Source of the DNA: Bacillota bacterium
Lineage (GTDB): Bacteria > Bacillota > Clostridia > Christensenellales > UBA1242
DNA length: 59,862 nt
Direction: 5' to 3'
Assembly (NCBI GenBank): GCA_009784555.1
Contig: WRBO01000008.1
Coordinates: 1-59,862 of the forward strand
Part shown: positions 17,066 through 24,152 of the stretch, one piece after another
How the letters are laid out: each line of letters begins with the position of its first letter
How positions within the stretch are numbered: position 1 is the stretch's first letter
The notes under the pieces: model-generated
The model's database searches: none
Seen by the model: only the letters and a program-made list of their open reading frames with translations
What the model was told of the DNA's origin: nothing
Made by a program: the position numbers and the translations under genes

Positions 17066-17113
17066 CATTGCAAGGAGATTAGAGTTCAGAGTTTAGGGAT
17101 TAGAGATTAGGGA
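17066..17113. repeat. Imperfect TTAGRG-like tandem repeats
   Basis: About four to five imperfect copies of an AGAG-TTYAGRG/GATTAG unit (for example TTTAGGGATTAGAGATTAGG) lie between the PH-domain gene stop and the helicase start. It is a short A/G-rich slippage-type repeat that could affect helicase translation. Nothing else is seen there. Confidence 0.4.
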
Positions 17114-17117
17114 GATG

Positions 17118-17636
17118 CTAGAGGCCAGTTCCCTGGACCCCTGGGGAGCCCGTGGGGGTGCTGTTTTCGATTAAAACGCGGTTGGCGGTGGATTTGATTT
17201 TGATTGGGTTGGCGACCTTTTTATATACGAATTCGCCGCCCGGGGTAAAGATTGTAATAGTTCCGAATTTGAAAATGCGGCCGATTACGGTTATGTTGAC
17301 CTTCATGTCCGTGGCACGGTTTAGGGGGATGTTCAGGACGGTGAGCGACAAGATACCGCGTTTACCCAAGATGCGGGTGTTTGTAATAACGACTTGGAGG
17401 AAGATGTAGCTGAATAAATCCCTGATGAAGAAAAACAGCGGAATTATTGCGGGGCCAAATGCAACCGCGGCGCGGACGCCCGAATCGGCGTTTGGCATCC
17501 AATCCATTGCGTAAAAGCAAATCACGTATGCCGTCCATAGTAGTGTGTAGAGGACGCTGTCCACGAAGATTAGTTTTGTGCGGCGTGCACGCAGCAAGAC
17601 CGTTTCATTTTCCGCGAGGGTGTCGAGATAGCTCAT
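17118..17636 (-). CDS. Bacterial PH domain membrane protein
   Basis: A 172-residue protein with two TM segments (about 25-45 and 60-90) followed by a bPH2/YdbS-like domain: VVITNTRILGKRGILSLTVLNIPLNRATDMKV is the typical first part (TNxRI, LPLxxIxDV pattern), ending in a strand with STANRVL. A proline/glycine-rich tail closes it. These membrane PH proteins have no known ligand. The ribosome site AGGAGAA precedes ATG 17636. It is on the same strand as its neighbours. Confidence 0.75.
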   Translation of the reverse strand: MSYLDTLAENETVLLRARRTKLIFVDSVLYTLLWTAYVICFYAMDWMPNADSGVRAAVAFGPAIIPLFFFIRDLFSYIFLQVVITNTRILGKRGILSLTVLNIPLNRATDMKVNITVIGRIFKFGTITIFTPGGEFVYKKVANPIKIKSTANRVLIENSTPTGSPGVQGTGL

Positions 17637-17662
17637 TTGGAATTCTCCTTTTTCTTATCGTA

Positions 17663-18517
17663 TCACATGTGTGTTGATTTTTGGGTAATGTTTTCTTCGA
17701 GTTCGGGCAGGCCGCTGATTTTGAATTGGCTGCTGCTTATCATATATTTATTGGCCCCGTCGCGTTCGCGCTTTTGCGGGTTGGTAAAGTATAGTTCAGT
17801 CCAGCCCTTTACGACCACGCCCATGAGACTGTGCATGCTTAAGAAAATCCTTATCTTGTGGAATGGGGTGATTGTTTGTTCGTTGTAGAAGCCACTGCCC
17901 TTTGGGAGAATTAAATTGACAGTGATTTCTTGGCGTTGTTTTTCCTCGTTCCAGAGGATGAGGCCTTGGAAATCGTCACAGCATGGGACAAAGTTGTGGA
18001 TGCCGTCTTCTTTGTCCAGGCGGAAGTTGATGAATTTGACCGCGCCGATGACGTCCCCGACGATGACCTTCATTGGGAATTTGACGGTTAGGATAGAGTA
18101 TGCGGAGATGTCCGCACGCACGTCGTCCATGTTTATACCGTTGTGGCGCATAAAGAATTTGAAGTCCATGCGTTGTTTTAGGCGTTCGGTGTAGCGTTCG
18201 GAGGTGCGGAACATTAGCATGTAGTCGTGAAATTCGATAATCGTTCGGTTGGATGCGACAAATTGGAAGTTACGAAAGGCCTCGGCCCGTGCGTTGATGT
18301 CGTCGCTGTTTTTACGGTTGACTTCGGATTGTCTTATCAGGAGGAGGCTGAAAATCGCGCTTTGTATCATTACACCCAGGGCCAGGACGTTTGCAATCAG
18401 GCGGGCGGTTGGTGTTTGAATCATCTCGACATCCGGTAAGAATGCGGACACGACGAAAAGCGCGACAGTTACGACAACGACGGCAATAACAAAGAATAAT
18501 GGTATACGGATATTCAT
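17663..18517 (-). CDS. Two-TM protein with soluble domain, unknown
   Basis: A 284-residue protein. TM segments lie near residues 5-28 and 40-62, then comes a 200-residue soluble part beginning with a basic helix (RQSEVNRKNSDDINARAEAFRNF). No family was recognised. It looks like a membrane-anchored cytoplasmic domain with a mixed beta fold (LTVKFPMKVIVGDVIGAVKFINFRL). Start 18517 is preferred because TATGAT (18524-18529) ends 6 nt before it. There is no ribosome site. Confidence 0.55.
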   Translation of the reverse strand: MNIRIPLFFVIAVVVVTVALFVVSAFLPDVEMIQTPTARLIANVLALGVMIQSAIFSLLLIRQSEVNRKNSDDINARAEAFRNFQFVASNRTIIEFHDYMLMFRTSERYTERLKQRMDFKFFMRHNGINMDDVRADISAYSILTVKFPMKVIVGDVIGAVKFINFRLDKEDGIHNFVPCCDDFQGLILWNEEKQRQEITVNLILPKGSGFYNEQTITPFHKIRIFLSMHSLMGVVVKGWTELYFTNPQKRERDGANKYMISSSQFKISGLPELEENITQKSTHM

Positions 18518-18559
18518 GTAACCATCATAGCATTGTTTGGGCAGTTTGTACACATGTTG

Positions 18560-19246
18560 TCAGGCGGAGTCTTTGTCTTTGTCCTTTGTGAAGCCGAATT
18601 TTGATTTGACGGAGCCGATGAAGTTGTTAAAGGATTCGGTGCGGTGTTGACGTTTTTGTTCGCGCGCGAGTTGTTGGCGTTGTTGCAGGTAATCGTCAAG
18701 CGAGCGAACCCGCGCAAAGTTGACCATAGGAGCCGAGCGTTCGCGTTGCAGCATTTCAGTTACATCGCGTATGTCCAGCCCGTCCAGTGTTTGTATAACC
18801 ATATCACGGTCGATTGGTTTGATTTTTTGCGGTAGGATTAGTGCGCCGTCCTCGGTTTGGCCGAATTCTCGGGTAGTACATTCCTCGTCACAATAATCGA
18901 ATATGTTGGCAAAGCAGTTTTCGACGCTGGTGGCTATTTTTGACGCCATGAGGTCGCCGTAGTTTTGTTTTTGCCCTTGGCGTTGTTGGTAGTTTGCGTG
19001 GGCACCCCTTTGATATTCGTATTCGTCACGGACACCCGTTATTGGCAATGTTTCGTAGTAGTCATGGATTAGGTTCCAATTCGAGGCCTCGGCATTGACG
19101 TAGCCATCGTCATTCATGTGAAGTTTTGGGCCCGGAATATTCACCGTTGTGCGTGGTGTCATTGAAAATCCGTCCGTCAGACCGCTGGCGATTGCCCTTT
19201 CTGCTCCTGTGGCACCCAAGTATGCGCTCCATTCATTGTTCATCAT
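18560..19246 (-). CDS. Unknown soluble protein with coiled-coil C-terminus
   Basis: A 228-residue polar protein, rich in Gln/Glu/Tyr in the middle, with a Cys-containing segment (FDYCDEECTTREFG). The C-terminal third is a basic coiled coil (LQQRQQLAREQKRQHR) ending in KDKDKDSA. No family was recognised and there is no signal or TM. Start 19246 has an AAAGGGAGG ribosome site, and the frame before it lies in the promoter. Confidence 0.6.
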   Translation of the reverse strand: MMNNEWSAYLGATGAERAIASGLTDGFSMTPRTTVNIPGPKLHMNDDGYVNAEASNWNLIHDYYETLPITGVRDEYEYQRGAHANYQQRQGQKQNYGDLMASKIATSVENCFANIFDYCDEECTTREFGQTEDGALILPQKIKPIDRDMVIQTLDGLDIRDVTEMLQRERSAPMVNFARVRSLDDYLQQRQQLAREQKRQHRTESFNNFIGSVKSKFGFTKDKDKDSA

Positions 19247-19279
19247 TTTTAATTCCTCCCTTTGAAAAATTTGCGGCGC

Positions 19280-19308
19280 AGTATACCACAGCATCGGGAA
19301 AAATACAA
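19280..19308 (-). promoter_or_regulatory. Promoter of the 18560-19246 gene
   Basis: TTGTAT (19303-19308), 17-nt spacer, TATACT (19280-19285). It leaves a leader of about 30 nt with a normal Shine-Dalgarno. Confidence 0.65.
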
Positions 19309-19329
19309 GAGTGAAATATTTAGAGTTGT

Positions 19330-21516
19330 TTAAGACCAGTGAAAGTCGATTTCAGCGGTGGATGTTCCGTTGAATACCGTGAATTCACCGTCCGTGAAGG
19401 TCAGCATTGGGCCGGTTATGACCACGCGGGCGCGGTGTGTGCCGGTGTGCAGTATGGTTTCCCAAGGGGCGGGCGCCCAGTGCCCTTCTTGGATTGACCA
19501 TGAGGATACATTAATCCATTCCGATGACCCAGGGCGTTGGATGTACAGGCGTGTGTGGTGGGTGATGAATGTCATCATCGGCGGTCGTGGTGCATCCCAG
19601 CGAAAGGTGCGGTTGTCCAAGCGCAGGTTTTCAATTGGCGGCATTTCCGCGCCGTTGACGTAGACATCGAATGTTGCGTAGCCAACGCCACTATACACCG
19701 TGAACGTGCCCGCGGCATATGTGACAGCCGAGGAATTTTGTTCGACGCGTATTGTGTTTAGACCGGGTGTGAATGTTGTTGCGTGAGAGGGACTGAAACT
19801 GCCTCCCCCGCCGCCACTGCCGTGGTGGGCAAATGTGTTTGAACCCGCGCGGCGGACGGAGGTGTTGAAACCGCTGATGACGTTGGATGAGTCCCAACGG
19901 ATTGTTCCATTATCAATACGAAAGTTCGTTGGCGGGGGCGGTGTGGATTGGACGATGGCGACATCGAAAAATGTTGGTTCCGAGTCGGTATATATTGTCA
20001 GTTGGTTGCCGTTGAAAACATTCTGGGCGGTGTTGATGATGCGGAATGTGTTATTGCCCGCGGCCAGCAGGCGGAACATTGCGACGTCTATGGACGAGCG
20101 TGCGGTTCCGAGGAATGTGTAGAGGGTGCTGGTCTCGTGCCTGGCGTAGACCCTGCTTGTAATCACGTGCCATGGAAGGTTGCTGTCCCAGCGGAGGACG
20201 TCCGACCCCGTGTGTGTCCATGTTCCAGGGGTCATGTGGATGTTTGTGGGGGCGGGGCGTTGTAAGGTTGTGACCGTGAGGTTGACCGTTGCAGGCGCGG
20301 CCGTTTGTCGGGTCAACACATGATTTTGCACGGTGAACCAGGGCGTGGCATATTCCACGCGGATGGTGTTTGTTCCCGGGGTGAAGTTAAATTGAGCCTG
20401 TTCAAGCCACATGGAGCCGTGGCCCGTCGTTACATTTACGAAATCATCCGACCCCGCGCGGCGGACGGAAACATCCGCAGTTGCATGTGACCATCCCGTA
20501 CCAGGGTGTGTCCATTCAAGGCGGCCGTCGTTTACAATTCGCAGGTCGGCGGGTGCGGGATGTTGTGTGTCGCGAAATTCCATTGTAAATTCGGCGAACG
20601 CGACCGCGTTGTCGACATAGACGCGATTATCGCGGACACCGACCACGTGGCCAGTTCCCATAGAGCCAAAGCGGAATGTGTGGTAGCCAACGGAGAGTAG
20701 ACCCGTGTTAATACGGAATGCGTTGCCAACGCGTGTTAGTATTGGTGAGGCGTCCACGAATTCGTCATTGAACAAGCGGTAGGCGCGTGTCTCGGGTGTC
20801 AGGCCGCCCATGCCCAGTTGCGGGCCGTCGTTTGACCAATACCCTTCTATGCGTATGTTTGTCGGTACTGGGCGGATGGCGGATTCAAATGTATAGCCGT
20901 TGTTGCGTTGCAGTCGGATTGTTTGGCGCGCGTTATTCACGCCCAGAGTGAGGTCAAGCCGTCCGCCAGAGAGCGGTACGACCGAGGCGTAGGTGTAGGT
21001 TGGTGGGAGGAGGCTCTCGTGGCCACTGGGCAATGAGAGTGTTAGGCGGCCATCGTATTGAACCAAGTCCGACCATGTCATTGGGAGGTCGGCACCCCAT
21101 GGCATAAAGGCGGGTGCAAAGTGCGCGCGGTTGTTGTGGATAATTATAAAGCGGTTGGCGGTGAAAGCGGTGCGAAAGGTGGCGTGATTGTATAGTGCCA
21201 GTTCATATTGCGCCCAGAATTGCGCGGGGTTGGAAAATGAACCCATTTGAAAGTCGGGGAACACGTCTCGGACGTCATCGAGTATTGAATTCAGCATATC
21301 CATGTTTTGGGACATGCCAGTGCCGTATATTTGTTCAATCAGTTCAATTTCGGATGCGATAGATATTGTTGTGAATGCGCGCCAAGAGTCGGACGTTGCG
21401 TAGTATACCCCCGTGATTGTGCCCCCGTCGTGGTCGTCGTCGCGCGAGCATCCCGTGAAAAAGAGGGCGATGGGTATCACCAAGAGGATTGGTATGAGTA
21501 TGGTTAGTTTTCTCAT
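19330..21516 (-). CDS. Surface lipoprotein with tandem Ig/FN3-like repeats
   Basis: A 728-residue lipoprotein: signal peptide with lipobox LFFTGC (lipidated Cys about residue 23). The body has at least five beta-rich repeats, each opening with a P-x-N-x-R-x-x-x-G-x-x-x-W pattern (near residues 220, 330, 430, 545 and 640), for example NFRIDNGTIRWDSS and DLRIVNDGRLEWTHPG. The same opening appears in three domains near the C-terminus of the giant protein at 25975-39168. This points to a cell-surface binding or structural role. Its ATG overlaps the region of the upstream stop with an AAGGAGT ribosome site. Confidence 0.7.
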   Translation of the reverse strand: MRKLTILIPILLVIPIALFFTGCSRDDDHDGGTITGVYYATSDSWRAFTTISIASEIELIEQIYGTGMSQNMDMLNSILDDVRDVFPDFQMGSFSNPAQFWAQYELALYNHATFRTAFTANRFIIIHNNRAHFAPAFMPWGADLPMTWSDLVQYDGRLTLSLPSGHESLLPPTYTYASVVPLSGGRLDLTLGVNNARQTIRLQRNNGYTFESAIRPVPTNIRIEGYWSNDGPQLGMGGLTPETRAYRLFNDEFVDASPILTRVGNAFRINTGLLSVGYHTFRFGSMGTGHVVGVRDNRVYVDNAVAFAEFTMEFRDTQHPAPADLRIVNDGRLEWTHPGTGWSHATADVSVRRAGSDDFVNVTTGHGSMWLEQAQFNFTPGTNTIRVEYATPWFTVQNHVLTRQTAAPATVNLTVTTLQRPAPTNIHMTPGTWTHTGSDVLRWDSNLPWHVITSRVYARHETSTLYTFLGTARSSIDVAMFRLLAAGNNTFRIINTAQNVFNGNQLTIYTDSEPTFFDVAIVQSTPPPPTNFRIDNGTIRWDSSNVISGFNTSVRRAGSNTFAHHGSGGGGGSFSPSHATTFTPGLNTIRVEQNSSAVTYAAGTFTVYSGVGYATFDVYVNGAEMPPIENLRLDNRTFRWDAPRPPMMTFITHHTRLYIQRPGSSEWINVSSWSIQEGHWAPAPWETILHTGTHRARVVITGPMLTFTDGEFTVFNGTSTAEIDFHWS

Positions 21517-21517
21517 G

Positions 21518-21880
21518 TTACTCCTTTTCGGATTTTTCGCCGAGTTGGGTTACGATTTCCTCTGACACATATTTCATGTATGCGGCATCGCGGTTAAAGG
21601 TGGTTTGTGATTTTTTTGCGCGGAGTTGTTCTTGTTTTTCCGCGAATGGGGTTTTAGGTGGTTCGAGGCCAGCTTGGACTGCTAGGTCGTAGATTTTCCA
21701 TTTGGCTTTGTTGCTTAAACCACTGGCAAAATTCGTCCAGTTTGTTGCGGCGACATCGGCCAGGTCGAATATCCTGCGGCGGTTTAGGGTTTTTGCGTAT
21801 GATGCGGCGATGTAGCCCGCGCTGGCCAGTTCTTTTAATGTTGTGTTTGGGGTGAGTTGGATGTTGTTTTCGGGTGTCAT
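21518..21880 (-). CDS. Unknown small protein with HhH-like segment
   Basis: A 120-residue soluble protein. TTLKELASAGYIAASYAKTLNRRRIFDLADVAATNWTNF has the look of a helical helix-hairpin-helix-like or RNA polymerase alpha-CTD-like region (inference), followed by a basic coiled-coil tail. Start 21880 has AAAGGAAC upstream, and the promoter is at 21909-21938. It is co-transcribed with the lipoprotein gene directly downstream. Confidence 0.5.
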   Translation of the reverse strand: MTPENNIQLTPNTTLKELASAGYIAASYAKTLNRRRIFDLADVAATNWTNFASGLSNKAKWKIYDLAVQAGLEPPKTPFAEKQEQLRAKKSQTTFNRDAAYMKYVSEEIVTQLGEKSEKE

Positions 21881-21908
21881 GGTTTTAGTTCCTTTTGACC
21901 TTTTTAGG

Positions 21909-21938
21909 AGTATAGCACAATAAAACCCCAATTATCAA
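21909..21938 (-). promoter_or_regulatory. Promoter of the 21880-19330 operon
   Basis: TTGATA (21933-21938), 18 nt, TATACT (21909-21914). An AAACCCC/GGGGGTTT inverted repeat overlaps the -35 side (about 21923-21950) and could be an operator. Confidence 0.6.
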
Positions 21939-21987
21939 ATGGGGGTTTGTTGAATTTTTTAGTAAAGCAATCGATTGGCATTTATTC

Positions 21988-22016
21988 TTGCAATTTTTCA
22001 TCTCTCATAATATTAT
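21988..22016 (+). promoter_or_regulatory. Promoter of the 22059 gene
   Basis: TTGCAA (21988-21993), 17 nt, TATTAT (22011-22016). A second -10-like TATAAT follows at 22022-22027. A GGGAGGAA ribosome site precedes ATG 22059. Confidence 0.5.
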
Positions 22017-22058
22017 TATGGTATAATCATTTTAGTTCTAAATGTCGGGAGGAATGTT

Positions 22059-22355
22059 ATGAATGAGGATAGAAAGAGAAAAATTCGTATAGGATTCAAT
22101 CTTCGGTTGCCACTTTCTTTGATATTGATTGGTGGAGCAATATTAGGTGTCGGCGGCTTTCTTTTGGGAATTGGTGATATTGTTTTAGGGATAATTTTCC
22201 TTCTTTTTGGATTTGGAATATGCTGGGGAGGCGAATTCTTAACCAAGGAAGCCATAACGGATAAGTTGAACTCTCTTAAAGATGAAGTTGAGCAAGCATC
22301 CTATGATGGAGAAAAAATTGAAGTAGTCATCGAGAAAACTAAAATGCCTCTTTAA
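22059..22355 (+). CDS. Small two-TM membrane protein
   Basis: A 98-residue protein: a basic N-terminus (MNEDRKRKIRIGF), two glycine-rich hydrophobic helices (about 17-35 and 40-58), then a charged cytoplasmic helix. No family was recognised. Base composition is visibly more A/T-rich than its neighbours, which may indicate recent acquisition. It has its own promoter, a GGGAGG site and a terminator, so it is a free-standing unit. Confidence 0.6.
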   Translation: MNEDRKRKIRIGFNLRLPLSLILIGGAILGVGGFLLGIGDIVLGIIFLLFGFGICWGGEFLTKEAITDKLNSLKDEVEQASYDGEKIEVVIEKTKMPL

Positions 22356-22388
22356 GCCGTTTTCTGATAGCAAGAGATTAACACCAAA

Positions 22389-22417
22389 AAAAAAGCAGAC
22401 AGTGTGTCTGCTTTTTT
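22389..22417. terminator. Bidirectional terminator
   Basis: AGCAGACA (22394-22401), a 3-nt loop and TGTCTGCT (22405-22412), with A-run before and T-run after. It ends the plus-strand 22059 gene and, read from the other side, the tRNA-Met gene. Confidence 0.85.
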
Positions 22418-22420
22418 GAA

Positions 22421-22497
22421 TGGTAGTGGCGGGCAGAATCGAACTGCCAACCTCAGGGTTATGAATCCTGTGCGCTAACCAATTGCGCCACGCCACC
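22421..22497 (-). tRNA. tRNA-Met (CAT anticodon)
   Basis: A full cloverleaf can be drawn on the minus strand: acceptor GGTGGCG/CGCCACT, a D-arm with AATTGGTTA, anticodon loop TTCATAA with CAT at 22461-22463, T-arm GTTCGATTC, discriminator A and encoded CCA (22421-22423). One A-C mismatch closes the anticodon stem. It could be elongator Met or, if the C is modified to lysidine, Ile; the GC-rich initiator stem is absent. Confidence 0.93.
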
Positions 22498-22553
22498 ACG
22501 TTTTTGGATAAGAATAACACCTCATGATACAGGATTTGTATAAAGTTGGCAAG

Positions 22554-22988
22554 TTATTTGTGATATTTTTCGCCGCGGGTGATTGTTTGGGCGCGGTAAA
22601 TTTGTTCGATGAGGATGACGCGGAAGAGTTGGTGCGGGAGGGTTATACGGCCGAATGACATGCGTTCGTTGATGTGTTGGGAGAGGGTTTCGTGGACACC
22701 GTCGCTGCCCCCCACCACAAACGTTATTGCAGACGTTGTTTGCGAAAGTGTGTTCATACGCGCAGAGAGGCCGTCGGAGGTCACGAGAGGGCCATTGATG
22801 TCGCAAAGAATTACATGTCCGCGTAGTTTGGTAGTAATTTCCCGTGATTCGTCGCGCGGGTTTGATTCGCGGATTTCGACAATTTCCATGCGGCAATATT
22901 TGCCCAAGCGTTTTTGGTATTCGGCAATTGCGTCCGACCAAAATTTTTCCTTTAACCCGCCGACCGCGACAATACGAATTGTTAACAT
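22554..22988 (-). CDS. rlmH: 23S rRNA (pseudouridine1915-N3)-methyltransferase
   Basis: A 144-residue SPOUT-fold enzyme that methylates pseudouridine 1915 in helix 69. Signatures are MLTIRIVAVGGLKEKFWSDAIAEYQKRL at the N-terminus, FVVGGSDGVHE (SAM knot), and the C-terminal LPHQLFRVILIEQIYRAQTITRGEKYHK. It is about 12 residues shorter than usual, but all motifs are intact. TACCAT lies 5 nt before ATG 22988, no ribosome site is seen, and the promoter reaches into the end of the yraN-like gene. Confidence 0.95.
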   Translation of the reverse strand: MLTIRIVAVGGLKEKFWSDAIAEYQKRLGKYCRMEIVEIRESNPRDESREITTKLRGHVILCDINGPLVTSDGLSARMNTLSQTTSAITFVVGGSDGVHETLSQHINERMSFGRITLPHQLFRVILIEQIYRAQTITRGEKYHK

Positions 22989-22993
22989 AAATT

Positions 22994-23023
22994 ATGGTAC
23001 CACAGATTAAAAGCAATTTTCAA
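22994..23023 (-). promoter_or_regulatory. rlmH promoter, leaderless geometry
   Basis: TTGAAA (23018-23023), 18 nt, TACCAT (22994-22999), then 5 nt to ATG 22988. The -35 lies inside the last codons of the upstream gene. Confidence 0.55.
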
Positions 23024-23369
23024 AGTGTTCGATGCGGTGGTTTGGGATGTGTCCGTCGATTTCGATTACGTCGAAGCATGTGTCCCTTTTTGTATATAGG
23101 CCGTTGTCGATGAGCCAAGCGGTTGCAACGTTGCGAATCTTTTTTTGTTTTGATGATGTGACCGATTCGCGGCCCAGGCAGAAGCCGGTTCTTCGCCACT
23201 TGACCTCTATGAAATGAATGCGCTTTTTGAATTCGGTGATGATGTCGATTTCGCCCAATTTGTTACGCATATTCACGGCCAAAATCTTGTGGCCAGCGTT
23301 ACGCAGGAAGCCCAAGGCGATGGCTTCGCCCAGTTGGCCAGTTTCACGTGAGCTGCCGCTTTTGTACAT
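23007..23369 (-). CDS. YraN/UPF0102 family endonuclease-like protein
   Basis: A 120-residue protein with the UPF0102 pattern: GQLGEAIALGFLRNAGHKILAVNMRNKLGEIDII then IHFIEVKWRR. The E-D-ExK catalytic set typical of PD-(D/E)XK nucleases is complete. Its role in bacteria is poorly defined, and the gene often lies near rlmH or rnhB. TACAAT (23375-23380) is 5 nt before ATG 23369 and no ribosome site is present. Confidence 0.9.
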   Translation of the reverse strand: MYKSGSSRETGQLGEAIALGFLRNAGHKILAVNMRNKLGEIDIITEFKKRIHFIEVKWRRTGFCLGRESVTSSKQKKIRNVATAWLIDNGLYTKRDTCFDVIEIDGHIPNHRIEHFENCF

Positions 23370-23477
23370 GTTTTATTGTAGCATCTCAAAGATAAAATTA
23401 AAAAACTGATATTTCCATCAAACCTCGGACCACGTGTCTATAAGTGTGAGCATAGCTCACAAATTTTCGGGAAGGTA

Positions 23478-23506
23478 TTGACATTGGATGTATCTATTTC
23501 TATAAT
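23478..23506 (+). promoter_or_regulatory. Consensus sigma-A promoter
   Basis: TTGACA (23478-23483), 17 nt, TATAAT (23501-23506): a perfect consensus for the 23537 gene. A GAGGGGGG ribosome site follows. Confidence 0.85.
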
Positions 23507-23536
23507 AGGACAATTCAAATAGAGGGGGGCGTTGAA

Positions 23537-24076
23537 ATGTTGAACTTGAATATCTTTATCGTTATGTTGGTGATTGTCGCCGCGGTTTTTGCGTCGCTGC
23601 CCCTTGTTGCCCTGTTGAAAAGACGTGCCGACAAAAAAGTTGATTGCGCGTTGGCCATAGAGCGCGAGTTGGGATTCATTAATGGTGACAGCATTGTGTT
23701 AGAGGGCCAATTCAGCTCGGGGTGTCGTGTTACCCGTGTGTTCAATTCGATTGTATTTGGTATTGGGTGGTTTTTCGGGTACAGGGGCCTGCGTGGGCGA
23801 TTGGTTGTTATGTCTTTTGCCCCGTCCACGATGATGTTGTTTATTCAAAGCGGTACAGGGTTTGATGTCGATGGCATGTTTGAGAACCGATTTATGTTTG
23901 ACAGGCACAAAGTGAACCTGGCGGTTGAGCGTGTGAGCCGTACAAAGATATGGGCGACCGTTAAGATTGGCGAGGACAAGACACGTAAGTTGTTCTTGCG
24001 CCTGCCGAAGTCGTGTGAGTGTAGTATTGAACAGACATGCAGTCTGCTCTGTCGCTTTTCACAATCCGTTGCGTAA
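23537..24076 (+). CDS. Single-TM protein with PH/GRAM-like domain, unknown
   Basis: A 179-residue protein: one N-terminal TM (residues 5-27, ending KRRADKK), then a mainly beta domain of about 140 residues (GDSIVLEGQFSSGCRVTR...LVVMSFAPSTMMLFIQS...) that could be a small PH-like barrel (inference). The Cys-rich tail is CECSIEQTCSLLC. Its perfect-consensus promoter suggests high expression. It is monocistronic and ends in a terminator. Confidence 0.55.
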   Translation: MLNLNIFIVMLVIVAAVFASLPLVALLKRRADKKVDCALAIERELGFINGDSIVLEGQFSSGCRVTRVFNSIVFGIGWFFGYRGLRGRLVVMSFAPSTMMLFIQSGTGFDVDGMFENRFMFDRHKVNLAVERVSRTKIWATVKIGEDKTRKLFLRLPKSCECSIEQTCSLLCRFSQSVA

Positions 24077-24105
24077 TGCAACCATCAACAATTCCCCCCA
24101 AGGCT

Positions 24106-24134
24106 AAAAGGGCCCCCGCAAGGAGGCCTTTTTT
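24106..24134. terminator. Terminator with GCAA loop
   Basis: AAAAGGG-CCCCC, GCAA loop and GGAGGCCTTTTTT form a stem followed by six T. It lies between convergent genes (23537 plus and 24153 minus) and can serve both because A-runs and T-runs flank it. Confidence 0.75.
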
Positions 24135-24152
24135 GATGATTTTGGTTTTTTG

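Noticed and set aside
17066..17113. Telomere-like TTAGGG array
   Set aside because: Only a few imperfect units occur in a short intergenic stretch of a bacterial chromosome.
22004..22030. dif-like CATAATATTATTATG sequence
   Set aside because: The central spacing is one base short and it coincides with the promoter of the 22059 gene; the skew flip lies further right.
22391..22417. Attenuator for the tRNA
   Set aside because: Position and symmetry fit a simple bidirectional terminator.
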